DNA of 64,000 nucleotides from Kuschelorhynchus macadamiae (taxonomy: Eukaryota; Arthropoda; Insecta; Coleoptera; Curculionidae), in assembly GCA_030620095.1 (NCBI GenBank), contig JAUTXW010005187.1:377501-441500 (forward strand). Reading direction: 5' to 3'. This document shows positions 34,893 to 46,619 of this stretch, piece by piece. Position 1 is the stretch's first letter, and every line of letters begins with the position of its first letter. Under the pieces are notes generated by a model, which did not search any database, was not told where the DNA came from, and saw nothing but the letters and a program-made list of their open reading frames with translations. Both the position numbers and the translations under genes were made by a program.

Positions 34893-37800
34893 TTATATCT
34901 TATGGTATAAAGATGACTCTTTTAAGAACTCTATCACATTCATTAAGTTTGCAGGAGTAGGATCAAAGATATTTTTAAGACTGTTGAAGTTTAAGTTGCA
35001 GGCAGTTCTAAATTGATTTAACAAGTTGCATTCGAGAAACAGGTATTTGATAGTTAGTCGGACATTGCAATGATTACAGGTGGGAGGGATTTCGGATTTC
35101 AAAAGGTTTTCATGAGTGAGCTTTGTATGTCCAATCATGGATCTAGTAAGGACCGTAGAGTCGCGTCTGCTAAGATGACCGATGTCAAAATTAGTAAAGA
35201 ATTGAGGTTTAATCTCATGTAGCTTATTTTGGAGCTCCATCATGTCCCAATCGAGTTGTACAAAATTATTAATAATTTTCTTAAGTGCAGTTATTAAGTG
35301 CATCCTTAGCCAATGCGTCCACCACTTCGTTCCCTTTAGTTCCAATATGACTTGGAATCCAAAGGAAAGACAATGCAATCTCCTTACGGTCAAGTTCCAC
35401 CAGTAAGTCATGAATATCTTGGCATATAGGGTGTGAGGAAAAGGGGTTTTGGATGCTCTGTAGAGCGCTCATCGAGTCGGATGCAACTGTCCAGTTCCTA
35501 TGGAATGATTTCTTTATGAAGGTCAGCGCCTGCATTATGGTAAAAAGTTTAGCCGTGAATATGCTACAATGGTTATTAAGAAGAAAGCTACTTGAGCCTT
35601 CGGCGCAATAGAAAGCAGAGCCAGAGTGCAAGAACGTTTTGGAGCCATCAGTATGTATAAGGTTTGATTGCTGCTATGAGTGAGATTACTATTCGTATAA
35701 AGAGTCAAAGAGATTCTGGGATTGAAGAAGGGGTTGTGAATTGGTAGGTCAGGCTTAAACCAGAGATTAGTAGCATACTTTAATAGAAGTAAAGTACGTC
35801 TGTGTTGTAAAGAGATGGTTTCGTTTATGCATTGGAGACTGGGGATTGGACTAGTGTGAAAGCCGCCACAGGACATGCGAAGACATTTATTTTGGATGGA
35901 ATCTTCTAATGTAGGAGTCTCTCGCTGAGGAGTAAACTATGCAGCCATATTCTATTTTTGATCGGATAACTGATTTGTAGATTTTAAGTAGGGTGTGGTT
36001 ATCTGAACCCCAATGAGAGTTTGAAAGCATTTTGAGCAAACGAATGTCTTTGGAACACCTGGAGCGGAGAGATTTGAAATGATCCCTCCAATTTAGTTTA
36101 TTGTCGAAGATTAGCCCTAGGAATTTAATATTTTCCGTTACGGGTATTTCAGAGTTTTGGAAAGACAAGATATTCATTTTTGGACAGTTCTCTTACGACA
36201 AAAGTGAACGACAGAAGATTTGGAAGGGGAGAAGGTAAAACCGTGTAGGAAAGAGAACTGATTCAGGCGATTAAGACCTGTTTGTAGGAGTCTTTCTGAA
36301 GTTCTAATACTACTGCTGCAGTAGTATAGTACTATATCATTTGCGTATAATTTATAAGGTAATTGGGGAGGTATAAAGTGGCGAATATTATCCAGAGCAA
36401 ATATAAACAAGGTAGGACTGAGCACAGAGCCCTGGGGGATGCCATTCTCTAATGGATACTCATCTGAGAGCGTTTCATTTATGCGAATTCTAAAGGTTCG
36501 GTTTCGCAAAAAATTGCTAATAAATATGGGGAGATGTCCTCGGAGGCCCCACTTAAACAAAGTCTTAAGAATATCATATTGCCAAGTGATATCGAACGCT
36601 TTGGAGAGATCAAGAAAAGCTGCAATCAGATGGTATTTTTTGGCAAAGGTCTCCTGAATATCCATTTCCAGGCCAACCAGGTGGTCTAGGGTAGACCTCC
36701 TTTTACGGAAGCCAAACTGATGTTTGTCCAATAAAGAATTCTTTTCTAGGTACCAGCAGAGTCTGAAGTTAATCATTCTCTCAAGAATCTTGCCCAAATG
36801 GTTAGTAAAAGATATGGGTCGGTAGCTGTCTGCAGTTGTCCTGGGTTTATTATCCTTATGGATCGGAATCAGTATAGACCGACTCCAAGAGTGCGGAAAA
36901 ATCCCACTAGTCCATATTAGATTGTATATTTCTAAGAGGAAGTTAATGGCAGATAAAGGGAGGTTAGAAATCATCGGTATAAGTACTCCATCCGGACCAG
37001 GAGCGCTGTTTCTGCTGAAAGAAATGGCATGAGAAAGTTCTTTAGAGTTAAAGGGAAAGTTGTATGAGAATTCCGTATTGCTGTAGTATTGGGCAAAGCA
37101 ATTACCAATGTCAACTGGTTGTTCTGTACAAGCCCGTGGATGACCCTTGTTGGCTTACCCTTTAATCTCTTGACCTTATTCCAGATTTCCTGGCTGGACG
37201 CCTTAGAGTTTAAGCTTCCAATGTAGTCCCTCCATGAGTTGCGTTTGGCTTCCTTAACAATTCTCTTAGCAAAGGCGCATTTTCTTTTGAAATCCACAAA
37301 GTTCTCTATGCTGGGATTATGTTTGAAACGGTTAAGTGCAGATTTCCTCTTTCGAATACCTAGCTTACAGACAGGAGTCCACCATGGAACAGGGGGTTTG
37401 GAAAGTAGGATATATGATTTAGGGATTGCTAATGAGGCGGCATTATGAATTGATTTCACGAAGAGATCAATAGTAAAATTGATATCAGATCTGTTGAAGG
37501 GAGGAATTAACAGTGATTCCCGGTAAAGTGGCCAGTTAGCCTTAGAGAGATTATAAACAGGGTTTACTTCGGAGATATTTGACCACGACAATGGTCTTAG
37601 TATTATTGGGTAGTGATCGCTTCCATATGTATCTTCCAAGACTTCCCATTGAAAGTTTGAGGCTAAGACACTGCTACAGATGGTTAGATCTAGGGATGAG
37701 AAGGTACCGGACGATGAACTAACGAAGGTGTGGGTATCGGAGTTCAGGAGGGAAAGGTGGAATCGGGCCAGGCAGTCTTCAATTATATCACTCCTGCGGT

Positions 37801-38233
37801 CAGTGTGTGTGGACCCCCAGGAGGTGCTATGTGCGTTGAGGTCGCCGGCTACTATGAATGGGGGGGTTAGTTGCTGAAACACATTCTCTAGATGATTGTA
37901 GGTTAGGTCGAGAGACGGGGGAATATGTATGTTACATATTGTATTATGCGAAGGCAAGTGAGTACGAATGGCGCATATTTCCAAGTCCGAGTCTATTTGC
38001 AGATTTTCGTAGTGTAGGGATTCATGGAGAAGGATCGCCATACCACCAGAGGATCTCTATGCATTAGTTCTATTCTTCCTTTCTACATTAAAGTTTTTAA
38101 GCGAGGCATTCTTCGACAGGTTGAAATTGGTTTCTTGAAGTAATATAACGGAAGGGGTGTGCCATGAGATCAGGAGGGACAGGTCATGGGTACGGGCATA
38201 ATAACCGTTCATATTCCATTGTAGAATGGACAT
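34893..38233 (-). pseudogene. LINE ORF2: endonuclease, reverse transcriptase, RNase H
   Basis: The start at 38233 (MSILQWNMNGYYARTH) lies nine bases after the ORF1 stop and in the same frame. Endonuclease: VILLQETNF, FIVAGDLNAHSTSWGS, GSDHYPIIL. RT at 36974-36174: DSYRPISFTNHLGKILERM, KHQFGFRKRRST, AAFLDLSKAFD, NGIPQGSVLSPTLF; the catalytic box reads YAND instead of YADD. RNase H at about 35700-35281: SDSMSALQSIQNP and FLWIPSHIGTKGNE. The C-terminal finger CNHCNVRLTIKYLFLEC is near 35050. RNase H plus this finger places it in the I group. Lesions are a stop near 38063, frame changes near 36975, 36177, 35880, 35600 and 35290, and the YADD mutation. Confidence 0.9.
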
Positions 38234-38239
38234 AACGGG

Positions 38240-39607
38240 TTATTTGTGTTTAGGTTTTGACTTGTTTGTTGTGGATATCGAGAGTTCTGAGTCCAGAGCC
38301 TCATCGACCATCATCTCTAGCAAAGACTCATTTGAGGATTTCGGGGTGTTGGATCTAGAGGAGGAGCCAGATGGCTTAGTTTTGGAAGATTTCTCTGGGG
38401 GTTTTTTGGGGGTTGAAATTGGGGTTTTAGATGAGAGGTGGGTTTTGGAGAGGGATCTGGATGAGGAGGAGTTTGAGGAAGAGAGTGCTGGAAGAGGGAG
38501 GGGCAGGTTTGGTTTGGGGTTGAGATTTAGGAGTGGGAGGTGTGTTAGGTGGAGGGAGATAGGGAGGAGGGAATTTGAAGATTTTGTATTCTGGTGGGTT
38601 TGTGTGAGGAGGGTTGAATATCGCACTGGATGGCGATAGAGCAGAGTTTTTTTGGGGTTACAGCTACTGAGCTGTAGGGTGATATAAAGGTAGGGTTTTG
38701 AAAATTAAACTTTCTCCTAGCTTCGAAGTAGGAGACTTCCTCAATAGTTCTTATTTTCTGAATTTCAAACTCTTTCTTGAATATCGAACAGCATTTGTAT
38801 CTGGGAGAATGATTTTCACTACAATTAACACAAAAGGAGGGGAGAGTACAGGAAATTTCAGGGTGAGCTGGATGACAACAAGAAGGGCATGTTGATGCGT
38901 TTTGGCACGTTTTAGATGTTTGTCCAAATTTATTACGATTATAACACCGCATGGGATTGGGGATATGCGGTCTTACTCTGATTGAGAGATATCCAGCTTT
39001 AATAGTGGGTGGAAGAGTGTGGGTATTAAAGGACATGACAAAAGTGTTAGAATTTGTGGCTGGGTGTCTTGGGGGAAGTCTGAATATAGCTATAACTCCT
39101 TTCACCGAGATTTAGCAAGATTTCTTCATCTGTACAATTAGCAAGATCTGAGCTCGTAATAACTCCCTTGATGAGATTAAGTAGTAAGTAAGTGTGAAGG
39201 GTACTGAATTTCGGGGCCATGTTTGATTGAGCTTCGTTACACACTTCAATCATGAGCGATCCATCATTCAACTTAGAGGTGTTCTTGAGTGTGCCAAAAA
39301 ATTCTTTGAGAGACTTGAAAACGATGAAGGGGGAAGTTTCTTTGAAGGATCCTTCATTCCTTTTGATAACAAAAAATCTATTATATGTATTATTTTTTGG
39401 TGACTCTACTCTCGGTCTCTTGGACCCGTGATTCTTGTTTATTCCAGTAAGAGGAACCTGCATCTCGGCCTGGTTTCCTACCGAGGATGCTGCGCAGGCG
39501 CTTGCTAACGGTCGAGAGGGGCCTACGCGACCACCCACTGCATCGACCGGAACTGGGGATCCGACCCCCTGCTCCGTAAGGTTATTCCCTATGGTTGTAT
39601 AATCCAT
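38240..39607 (-). pseudogene. LINE ORF1 (gag-like, zinc-knuckle protein)
   Basis: RNA-binding structural protein of the I-clade LINE. Start MDYTTIGNNLTEQG at 39607. An RNA-recognition-like region (NRFFVIKRNEG, FIVFKSLKEF) is followed by Cys-rich knuckles at about 38970-38780: CYNRNKFGQTSKTC (first knuckle degraded), CPSCCHPAHPEISC and CVNCSENHSPRYKCC. The tail is Ser/Pro/Lys-rich and ends SISTTNKSKPKHK. Frame changes lie near 39075 and 38600. The antisense open frame at 38226-38639 (Arg/Glu-rich) is a shadow of this tail. Confidence 0.85.
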
Positions 39608-39941
39608 GGTAATAAAAAGGCCATATATCGGACGACACTGGACAAGCACAACATGACTGAGGCCCCGGGTTTGTCACACCCGTAGCTGGAAGGATGACTC
39701 CCACCAGCACCCCCTGGGGATGAGAGAGATTAGATAAAGTAGAAAAGAAAAGAAGTAGAGTAAAGAAGAGGAGAATTGGTCTAGAAGAACCAAAATAAAT
39801 AGAAGAAGTACAGGTGTTGAAGGAAGAAAAGAGAAGGAATGGAAACCCACTCGAAAAGAAAGAAGTAGAGTGGGAGTCCAACTAAGGGTGCCTCGTGGAC
39901 GCCAACCACGTACTCACAAGTAGTGAGCCCCCGAGGGGGCG

Positions 39942-40165
39942 AACCAACAGAGTAGGTCAAGACTGGTAATATGGGTTTCATGCAAGATATGAAAACTATG
40001 TGTCCTGAGGATGCAACAATAAAGTTGCGAAACGTCGCGAATTTAAACAAGAGCTTTTGTTTTTTTACTGGATCCTAATCCCAAATAATACACCACTCTA
40101 ACATAAAAACTTAATATCTGGGAAATATCTACAGACCAAAGGAGAAGGTAAAGGCTGATAATATG
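39942..40165 (+). repeat. Hammerhead-bearing repeat, right copy
   Basis: Inverted partner of 34574-34800. It runs through ATATGGGTTTCATGCAAG, a hammerhead-like core, TTTTTTTACTGGATCC, and CCAAATAATACACCACTC, then AATATCTGGGAAATATCT. The last two blocks also occur in inverted form at 34746-34790. Probably the terminal repeat of a Penelope-like or related retroelement. Confidence 0.65.
40005..40036 (+). ncRNA. Type I hammerhead ribozyme-like core
   Basis: CUGAGGA at 40005-40011, a helix II of GCAAC/GUUGC closing an AAUAAA loop (40013-40028), then GAAAC at 40029-40033 and the cleavage-type triplet GUC at 40034-40036. The core matches CUGANGA...GAAA...GUC, with one unpaired U at 40012 as a deviation. 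Minimal hammerheads of this form are known from Penelope-like elements. Activity is not established. Confidence 0.6.
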
Positions 40166-40273
40166 GTAGGAAAAATTGATAACAGATGAGGAAACTTTCA
40201 AGCATATTTCCATGCAATTTTGAATTCTTAGACTGGATTTAAAGTACTCCTTGTCATTTTGGTTGCCTGAACC

Positions 40274-41215
40274 ATGGCTCAAAGGGGTAGACATGAACCG
40301 TATGCACCACGCGAATATACTATGATGCATTACTATTATGGGGTTGCACAAGGCAATAGTCGACAAGCTGCAAGACTGTATCGAGCCAAGCTACGGTTTC
40401 ATGATCCACCGCATTTTTATACGAGTGCACAACTGTTACGTGGAAGCAGTGATTCCTGGCACAAGACATTAAGAGCCTGGACAAAGGCAAGATCCAGAAA
40501 ACAAAAAAGAAATATTAGAAGTTAAACGAAATCCAAGAGCAAGCATCACTCAGCTAACCGGGCGCACCGGCATCTCAAGGTCACATGTTCACACAATTTT
40601 TCAAGTCAACAATTTTACTGACAGATTACCCAATAACGGTACGATTTTGTCAACAGATGTTACGAATAAATCGATAAGATCCAACCTTTTTAAATAATAT
40701 TTTATGGACGGATGAGTCTATATTTACAAGATGTGGAGTATTTAGTACCCACAATGCACACTATCACGCTGTTAGAAATCCACGCCTGTCGCAGGAATCT
40801 TATTTCCAACGGCGATTTAGTGTAACTCTATGGAGAGCAAATTTGAACGGTTTTTTGGAACATGAGCTGCCAATTTGATTACTATATTCTTTTGAACAGC
40901 CGCCAACTATGTAGCTTCAGCATGATGGTACCCCCTTTTCGCAAGGCACGTAAGGCAATATTATAAAGAATAATAAGGTGGCCACCGCTATCTCCTGATT
41001 TAAATCTCGTAGAATTATTTTATTTAGGTATATTTTAAAGAACTTGCCTATAGAACGGAGGCCATGTCTGAGCGAGAACAACGACAAAGAATAGCAATAG
41101 CAATTCATCAAATAAGGGAAAACAGGGCACTTTTTAACTGGATTCGACGCAATTTTTTGAGACGCTGTAGATTATGTATTGCGGCCGGAGGCAGTCATTT
41201 TGAAAATTTATTGTA
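40274..41215 (+). pseudogene. Mariner/Tc1-like transposase, heavily decayed
   Basis: The start at 40274 (MAQRGRHEPYAPREYTMMH) opens an 83-codon frame with a helix-turn-helix (GNSRQAARLYRAKL). Later parts appear in shifted frames: ITQLTGRTGISRSHVHTIF near 40550; LWTDESIF-like catalytic text near 40695; AHYHAVRNPRLSQES near 40757; a second-Asp region near 40915; and a third region near 41000. The terminal EAVILKIYCK-like tail is near 41195. No termini could be defined. Confidence 0.75.
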
Positions 41216-41480
41216 AAAATAAATATTATTGATTATTTTGGATTGCTTCAATGCACTGTTTTCACATTTACTTTAGATTTTTTTGATTTTTTATAAACGA
41301 TGGTTATTTAATAAGTATTCCCATAGCTTTAAGCATTTTTTTTTGAAATTAGCATAGGCTAAGGCAATTTTTAACATTAGCTGCTCTTTTCATTCCAACG
41401 TACACATTTGAAACTTGCCCTATTTTCATCAAAAACCTATTTCATTGCAAAATAAAAATAGTGTTCACAATAGTAATTAA
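41216..41480. other. Short non-coding gap
   Basis: AT-rich. Ends in the TTAA target of the piggyBac element (41477-41480). Confidence 0.6.
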
Positions 41481-43933
41481 CCCACTAACGCCCAAATTAT
41501 TTTTTTTCCGAAATTAACTATTTTTTTTAGAGATTCCTACTATGTTTTTAATAAGTAAGCGTAGAAAAATATTATTTTGAAAATAAGTTGCTGCCGTCCT
41601 TGTATGAGGACGCTGGAAAATATTGTATAAGTTTATTTTGATTTATTTAAAAATAAGAGTTTATAAGTTAATTTTTTTTGTGAAAATCGTTGAAACAACT
41701 AGGCATGCAAAGCGTAATATTACATTTTTGGCAAAATGTCCGTGGTTTCCCTGGGCAATTATTCATTTGGCATCTTCTTTGTTTTTCCCTTTTGCCAATG
41801 GAGTGGTTTTTCCCGTTAAATTTTATGTCATTTGGCACGACTGTTTTGGATGTACTTGGAGACTGAACGGTCATCCACGATCAATCCTCAAGCCATGACC
41901 ACTTTTCAAATATGGATAGGTAATCTCCATACGAAATTCCTTGATCGACATCCTCTTTTGTCCTTTATGCACCATATTGTAAAGTACGCAACCATTTACA
42001 ATAGCCATGTCTGTCATCCTTGTGAAAAGACACCAGTAACATTTCTTCCCTCTTACAGAAATGTGATGTTTCTCTAGAAGCCATTCATGGTGGTCAACCC
42101 CCACCCATAAATTTATTGTAATTAGTTACTAGTTGTGGCTGTGGTATTGGCAATTTTTTCTGTTCCTGCTTTTTCCATCTTTGAACTTGGGTTACAGGAG
42201 TGATTGTATCATAATTGGTAGCAAGTGAGACACATTTATTGTCATTCCATTTGCAAACAAGGATTTTATTGTTATGGTCAAATCGCCAATCATATGTTCC
42301 CCGAGGTTCTTTTTCTAAAATCTTTGATGTCATCGTAGGACATTTTGCTGTTCTGTTCTCCCGGACTGTACCAGTAGCACGAAAGTCTTTCTGTTTTAGA
42401 TTACACAGGAGATTATGACTTGTAAAAAAATTATCGAAATATACTTTATGTCTCTTAGGGTTTTCAATTACTTCTAACATATTGGTGACAACTCTGGTTC
42501 CTAAAGGTTCTTTGTGTTTATTATAATAAAGTGTAAAATTATAGCAATATCCATTGTCGCCACATAGAGCCCACAGTTTGAAACCGAATCTTATTGGTTT
42601 TGCTTTTATAAACTGTTTTATTGGGTGATGTCCGTAATACCTCACAATCATCTCATCAATTGATAAATGCTCATGGAAATTAACTCATTATCTAAAACGT
42701 TCATTTACCATTTCCATCAAAGGTCTAATTTTAAATGATCTGTCGTGTTTGCTTTTATTTGCTTGAGAGTTATCAACGAAGTGAATCAAGGATTTTAGTT
42801 CTGTGTATGTATTACTGCTAAATGCGTTTTTTACTAATAAAACTCCCAGGTCTTCTCGTTCGGACCAATAATCCCTCTCACTGGGCAACGAGTGATATCC
42901 AGTAAAAATTAAAAAACCGATAAAAATTTTGATCTGTTCTTTGTTTGTTGAATATTTGTGTTTATTTTTTTGTGTTCTTGCATATCGTATTGTCTCTGTA
43001 ACCAATAAATCATAAACGGCATCGTCAAAAAAATATTCAAAAATTTCTAAAGGTGTAGCATTCGATAAGTGTTCTCTTATGACTTCAAATACCTGTTGGC
43101 AATCTTCAAAGCCCATTGTCTCATAGTTTGGTTCAGATCTCTCCCACTTTGGCGACAAAAAAATAGATTCACCCCTTTTTCTCTTAGAAAATGATGAAAG
43201 CGGTAAATTATCTTCTTCGTCAGACGATGACGGTTCATCTGGAGTATTTTCTTCAGTGAGAAATATTTCAGTGCCCCCTGGAATATCTCGTACAGTAGCT
43301 GTACCAGTATCTTCATCGTTGATATCATCTTCATCACTCAATTCATCAACTTCTGGGGGTAATGCTGCTATATCGGCATCAATCTGCTCTGAATATAAAT
43401 ATTCAACAGCATCATCCAGTGTCTTGAAGAATTTTCTGGACATAATTCAACAAAATCGGAATTTCTGCAAATAAAATATTTGTTTAGTATTTAATTTTAC
43501 CTATAAAGTCCAGTTAGAACAAAAATAGGACATTTTCAAATTTTATACCTAAACGCCCAGCGTCCTCATTTGAGGACAGTAGGATTTTGTTACACCCTGT
43601 ATACAAACCATTTCTTCTGGGCCTTATTACGTATTATATTCATAAAACCTAACAATATAACTAGCAGAAAAAATAACTTCTAATACATACCTTTGTTTTA
43701 TAACAAAATGCCAGCAAAAATTTTAACATGAAACCACGTGATAAAAAAATGCAACTAATCAGATAATACTTCAGAGCCAATACGTAACTTCGGCGCTTCG
43801 AAATGTGCGGTTAGCATCACTACCTGACTATTACTGATGTTCAATGCCGAATTACTGTTGTTTGTACGACGGTGTCTACGCCATCCCCTCCTATGTCAGC
43901 TGTCCTCAAATGAGGACGCTGGGCGTTAATGGG
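41481..43933 (-). mobile_element. piggyBac transposon, 2.45 kb, TTAA target
   Basis: TTAA at 41477-41480 and 43934-43937. The terminal inverted repeats are CCCACTAACGCCC (left) and, on the other strand, CCCATTAACGCCC (right), one mismatch in 13. The size and TTAA target are typical of piggyBac. Palindromes GTCCTCATTTGAGGAC (43562-43577) and GTCCTCAAATGAGGAC (43902-43917), plus a diverged one at 41596-41611, form a subterminal repeat system. Confidence 0.96.
41668..43443 (-). pseudogene. piggyBac transposase, frameshifted
   Basis: DDD transposase that excises seamlessly at TTAA. The start at 43443 (MSRKFFKTLDDAVEYL) opens an acidic N-terminus (43443-42688). Catalytic motifs follow in other frames: SIDEMIVRYYGHHP (about 42660), HKVYFDNFFTS (about 42450) and GVDHHEWLLEKHHI (about 42100). 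The C-terminal Cys-rich finger is RRCQMNNCPGKPRTFCQKC (about 41700-41770). All three Asp residues survive. Breaks lie near 42688, 42100 and 41873, so the gene is in four blocks but little sequence is lost. Confidence 0.93.
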
Positions 43934-45317
43934 TTAAACCAAAAATGATCATTTATCCAATAGCTTCATTTTTAATTTCTTTGATCTAAAAAACTGCAAC
44001 TAACTTCTGTGCTCTTTATGCGAATATATCGAGAGTGGATTGGATGCTTGTGTTCAAGATGTAAACTTGATGGTGAAAGTTTTCGCGGAAAAAAGACTGA
44101 TCCTGTTTGAGTTGCATATTTCCAGGGAGAGACAGCCATCCAGGTTATATACCCCTTGGTTTACCGCAGATGTAATTCATAAAATGAGAAGAAAAGATAA
44201 GTTAAAATATAAATTAAAGAAAAACAAAAAATCCGGTATTTCGTTAGCAGTTTATTGAAATTAGATTTGAAATTAAACTTGAATTAAAAGTTCTACAATT
44301 AATTACGTTTGCAACATAAAAGAAAATATATCACAGCATTCCAAAAGATCCTGGTAATATTTATATGTAACAAATAATTCATTAGTAGTAGACATTTCAG
44401 GATGGCGGCGTGTCTTTGGTTTCGGATGGCTTGCTGGTGGATAATCCGAAACTTTGTCAATATCCTAGTTGTATTTTAACATCTAAGTTGAAGCCTAATA
44501 CGACTACGTGTCCTTGTTTTTAAGAAGGGTGAATGCAGCGATGTAAATAACTATAGACCTGCCGCTATTGTATATAATTTAAGCAAGCAAGTCGTGTTGC
44601 ATAAATATATGACTGCGCATAACTCAGGGATGATGTCCGATGAACAGCATGCCTTTATGCCTATTAAATCAACAGTTACCAAACTTGTGGGTGCTACTGT
44701 ATATATCTCTGAGAGGCTTGACAAACAAAGTCAGGGAGATGCAATCTACACAGATTTTTTTAAAGCTTTTGACAAGCTTGTTCTAGAAATTTTGCTAAAA
44801 AAGCTCATAAGGTTTGGTATTTCAGATCCCTTGGTTCAATTAATAAAATCTTATATATCAAACATGTATCAATATGTATAGTTTCGTAGATACAGGTTTG
44901 TAAGATTTGAACAATCATCGGGGATAACGCCAGGCTCAGTGCTTGGGTCGCTTTCCGTTAATGACATTGTCTTTGAATTGGAGGTGGAATGTTTGCTTTA
45001 TGCTGACGACCTCAAAATTTTGTGTGGTATTTGCTCTCCTGATGAAGTTTATAAGCTAAAAAACAGTTTAAACTTGGTTGGTAGGTGGTGTTCTGAAAAT
45101 AAACTTCCGTTAAATCCCTTAAAATGTAATGTTTTTTTTTTTTCGAGAAAATCACAACCAATTGAGCATAGTTTAAAACTATTTTTTGGGTTTTTCGCCT
45201 TAATAAAATTTAAAATTAAAAGAAATGATTTACCTTATAAAATCAATAGACAGTCTTAAGTTCTGGGTCCACTATGAAGGTACTCGAGGAACGACACTGA
45301 AAAATGTTTGTTTTCTG

Positions 45318-45352
45318 GACGTTTCAGGGGAAAATCTACCCCCGTCTTCAGC
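45318..45352 (-). ncRNA. Hammerhead ribozyme-like core of the Penelope-like element
   Basis: Minus strand: CUGAAGA (45352-45346), helix II of GGGG/CCCC around a loop (45344-45328), GAAAC (45326-45322) and GUCC (45321-45318). The core residues of the hammerhead are all present; one C-U mismatch lies at the base of helix II. Position downstream of a GIY-YIG domain is as known for Penelope-like terminal repeats. Confidence 0.65.
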
Positions 45353-45511
45353 AAACCTACAAATAGAAAATTAAAAGCAGAATATTTCTTATGTTTAGTA
45401 TCAGAAATATAACCAGAATGGCTAATCTCTGACAAAATGTCAATGAATGTCAATTTAAAGGTGTTAGAATCAGGTGGGAAATATGTGTACCTAGAGTATG
45501 TTCATTTTAAT

Positions 45512-45847
45512 TTATTGTATTTTGAGGTGTTCTTTTTTTATTTCAATATTTAGCAAATTTAACAACGTGTTATTAAAACTAACGGAACAATATGCTACAC
45601 AATTATCTTTATTTAATAATATTAAGGCACTTTCTTTTATTTTACGTCTTTTGGAATATGGTTCTTTTACTAAAATACTAGAAGCATTCCAATTAATTTT
45701 ATAATTGTTATCTAGTGCATGTTGGCAAATGTTTAATTTTTGAAATTCCCTATTTTTATCTATGTTTGGTGTTGTTTTACCTATGTAAAATTTATTGCAT
45801 TGACACGGAATTTTATAAATAACATTTTTTTGTATTTTCTTGTTCAT
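45512..45847 (-). CDS. GIY-YIG endonuclease domain of a Penelope-like element (fragment)
   Basis: Open for 111 residues, part of a truncated ORF. It has the two halves of the GIY-YIG core as VIYKIPC and FYIGKTT, preceded by an M-N-K start that is probably internal. The CQC Cys pair between them is characteristic of the Penelope subtype. HALDNNYKINW and EPYSKRRKIKESALI follow, containing the conserved Arg/Lys and Glu of the fold. In the living element this C-terminal endonuclease nicks target DNA for reverse transcription. Upstream linker codons (46170-45850) contain stops, so the fragment is not expected to be expressed. Confidence 0.88.
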   Translation of the reverse strand: MNKKIQKNVIYKIPCQCNKFYIGKTTPNIDKNREFQKLNICQHALDNNYKINWNASSILVKEPYSKRRKIKESALILLNKDNCVAYCSVSFNNTLLNLLNIEIKKEHLKIQ

Positions 45848-46619
45848 TGTTAGGTTTTGTTTTTGTAAGTTTGCTTCTAAGTGTATTTTATGTTTTATAG
45901 ATCGTTCTGATGTTAAAACGTTTACCTATTCGTTTTATTTTATGTGATAAATTAGGTACGTATGGTATAAAGAGGTCTGTAATTGATCCATTTTGGATTT
46001 TTTTTGTCTTTTGGATTCTCAAATTCATAAAAACATTTTTCAACGAAATCATTAGGATAATTGTTTTGATTTAAAACATGTTTTATAGATATTTTTTCTT
46101 TAATAAAATTTTGATCTTTGCAAATTATTTTTGCTCTATCATATAGACTTTTTACAACTCTCTTTTAACCACGATTAAGCATAATTATTCCATAGATAGT
46201 GTTGTGCTAGAAAGACTTACTGTGATTTTCGATTCAAATCTTACATTTGTTAACCATATTGAAGACACGGTGATAAAAGCATCGATAGGAATGGGATTTA
46301 TTTTGCCTAATTCAAGGGAGTTCCAACAGCCCGTGTAGTCGGCGTTTCCTTTAATTGATTTTGCTTGATGATTTGCTTTCTAGGTTCGGCCTTACTGAGA
46401 TGGCGGCTAGGCAATCTTGTAACTGCATTATATTTTTCTATAAAATATTAAACAATAATATCAATTGTACCTGTCTGCTGGATTATATTACATTTAGAGT
46501 ACCTAGATTGGAGACAAGACCCTTGAACTTTATTGAAACTCCAGCTCCACGAACAAACATCCTTATATCTTCTCCAATACACCAAATTTCAAAAAACTAT
46601 AATAGAAGTAAAAATAGTA

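Larger units (their letters stand above)
34806..39944 (-). mobile_element. Nearly full-length I-clade LINE
   Basis: AACCAACAGAG occurs at both edges (about 34799-34809 and 39942-39952), consistent with an 11-base target duplication. The 3' end on the minus strand finishes in a (TC)n tail (the GA run at 34807-34827). Two open regions follow in order: gag-like ORF1 (39607-38240) and ORF2 with endonuclease, RT, RNase H and a terminal zinc finger (38233-34893). At 5.1 kb it appears complete, but both ORFs are mutated. Confidence 0.85.
45190..46180 (-). mobile_element. Penelope-like element, 3' fragment inserted in a LINE
   Basis: Minus-strand order: LYDRAKIICKDQNFIKE (about 46140-46090) and LNQNNYPNDFVEKCF from the RT-GIY-YIG linker, then the GIY-YIG endonuclease (45847-45512), then non-coding sequence with a hammerhead core. 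The RT itself is missing (5' truncation). Removing the segment rejoins the LINE frame. Exact edges and target duplication were not resolved. Confidence 0.8.

Noticed and set aside
38226..38639. Open frame on the plus strand, rich in Arg, Glu and Gly
   Set aside because: It is exactly antisense to the Ser/Pro-rich tail of the LINE ORF1; composition explains it.
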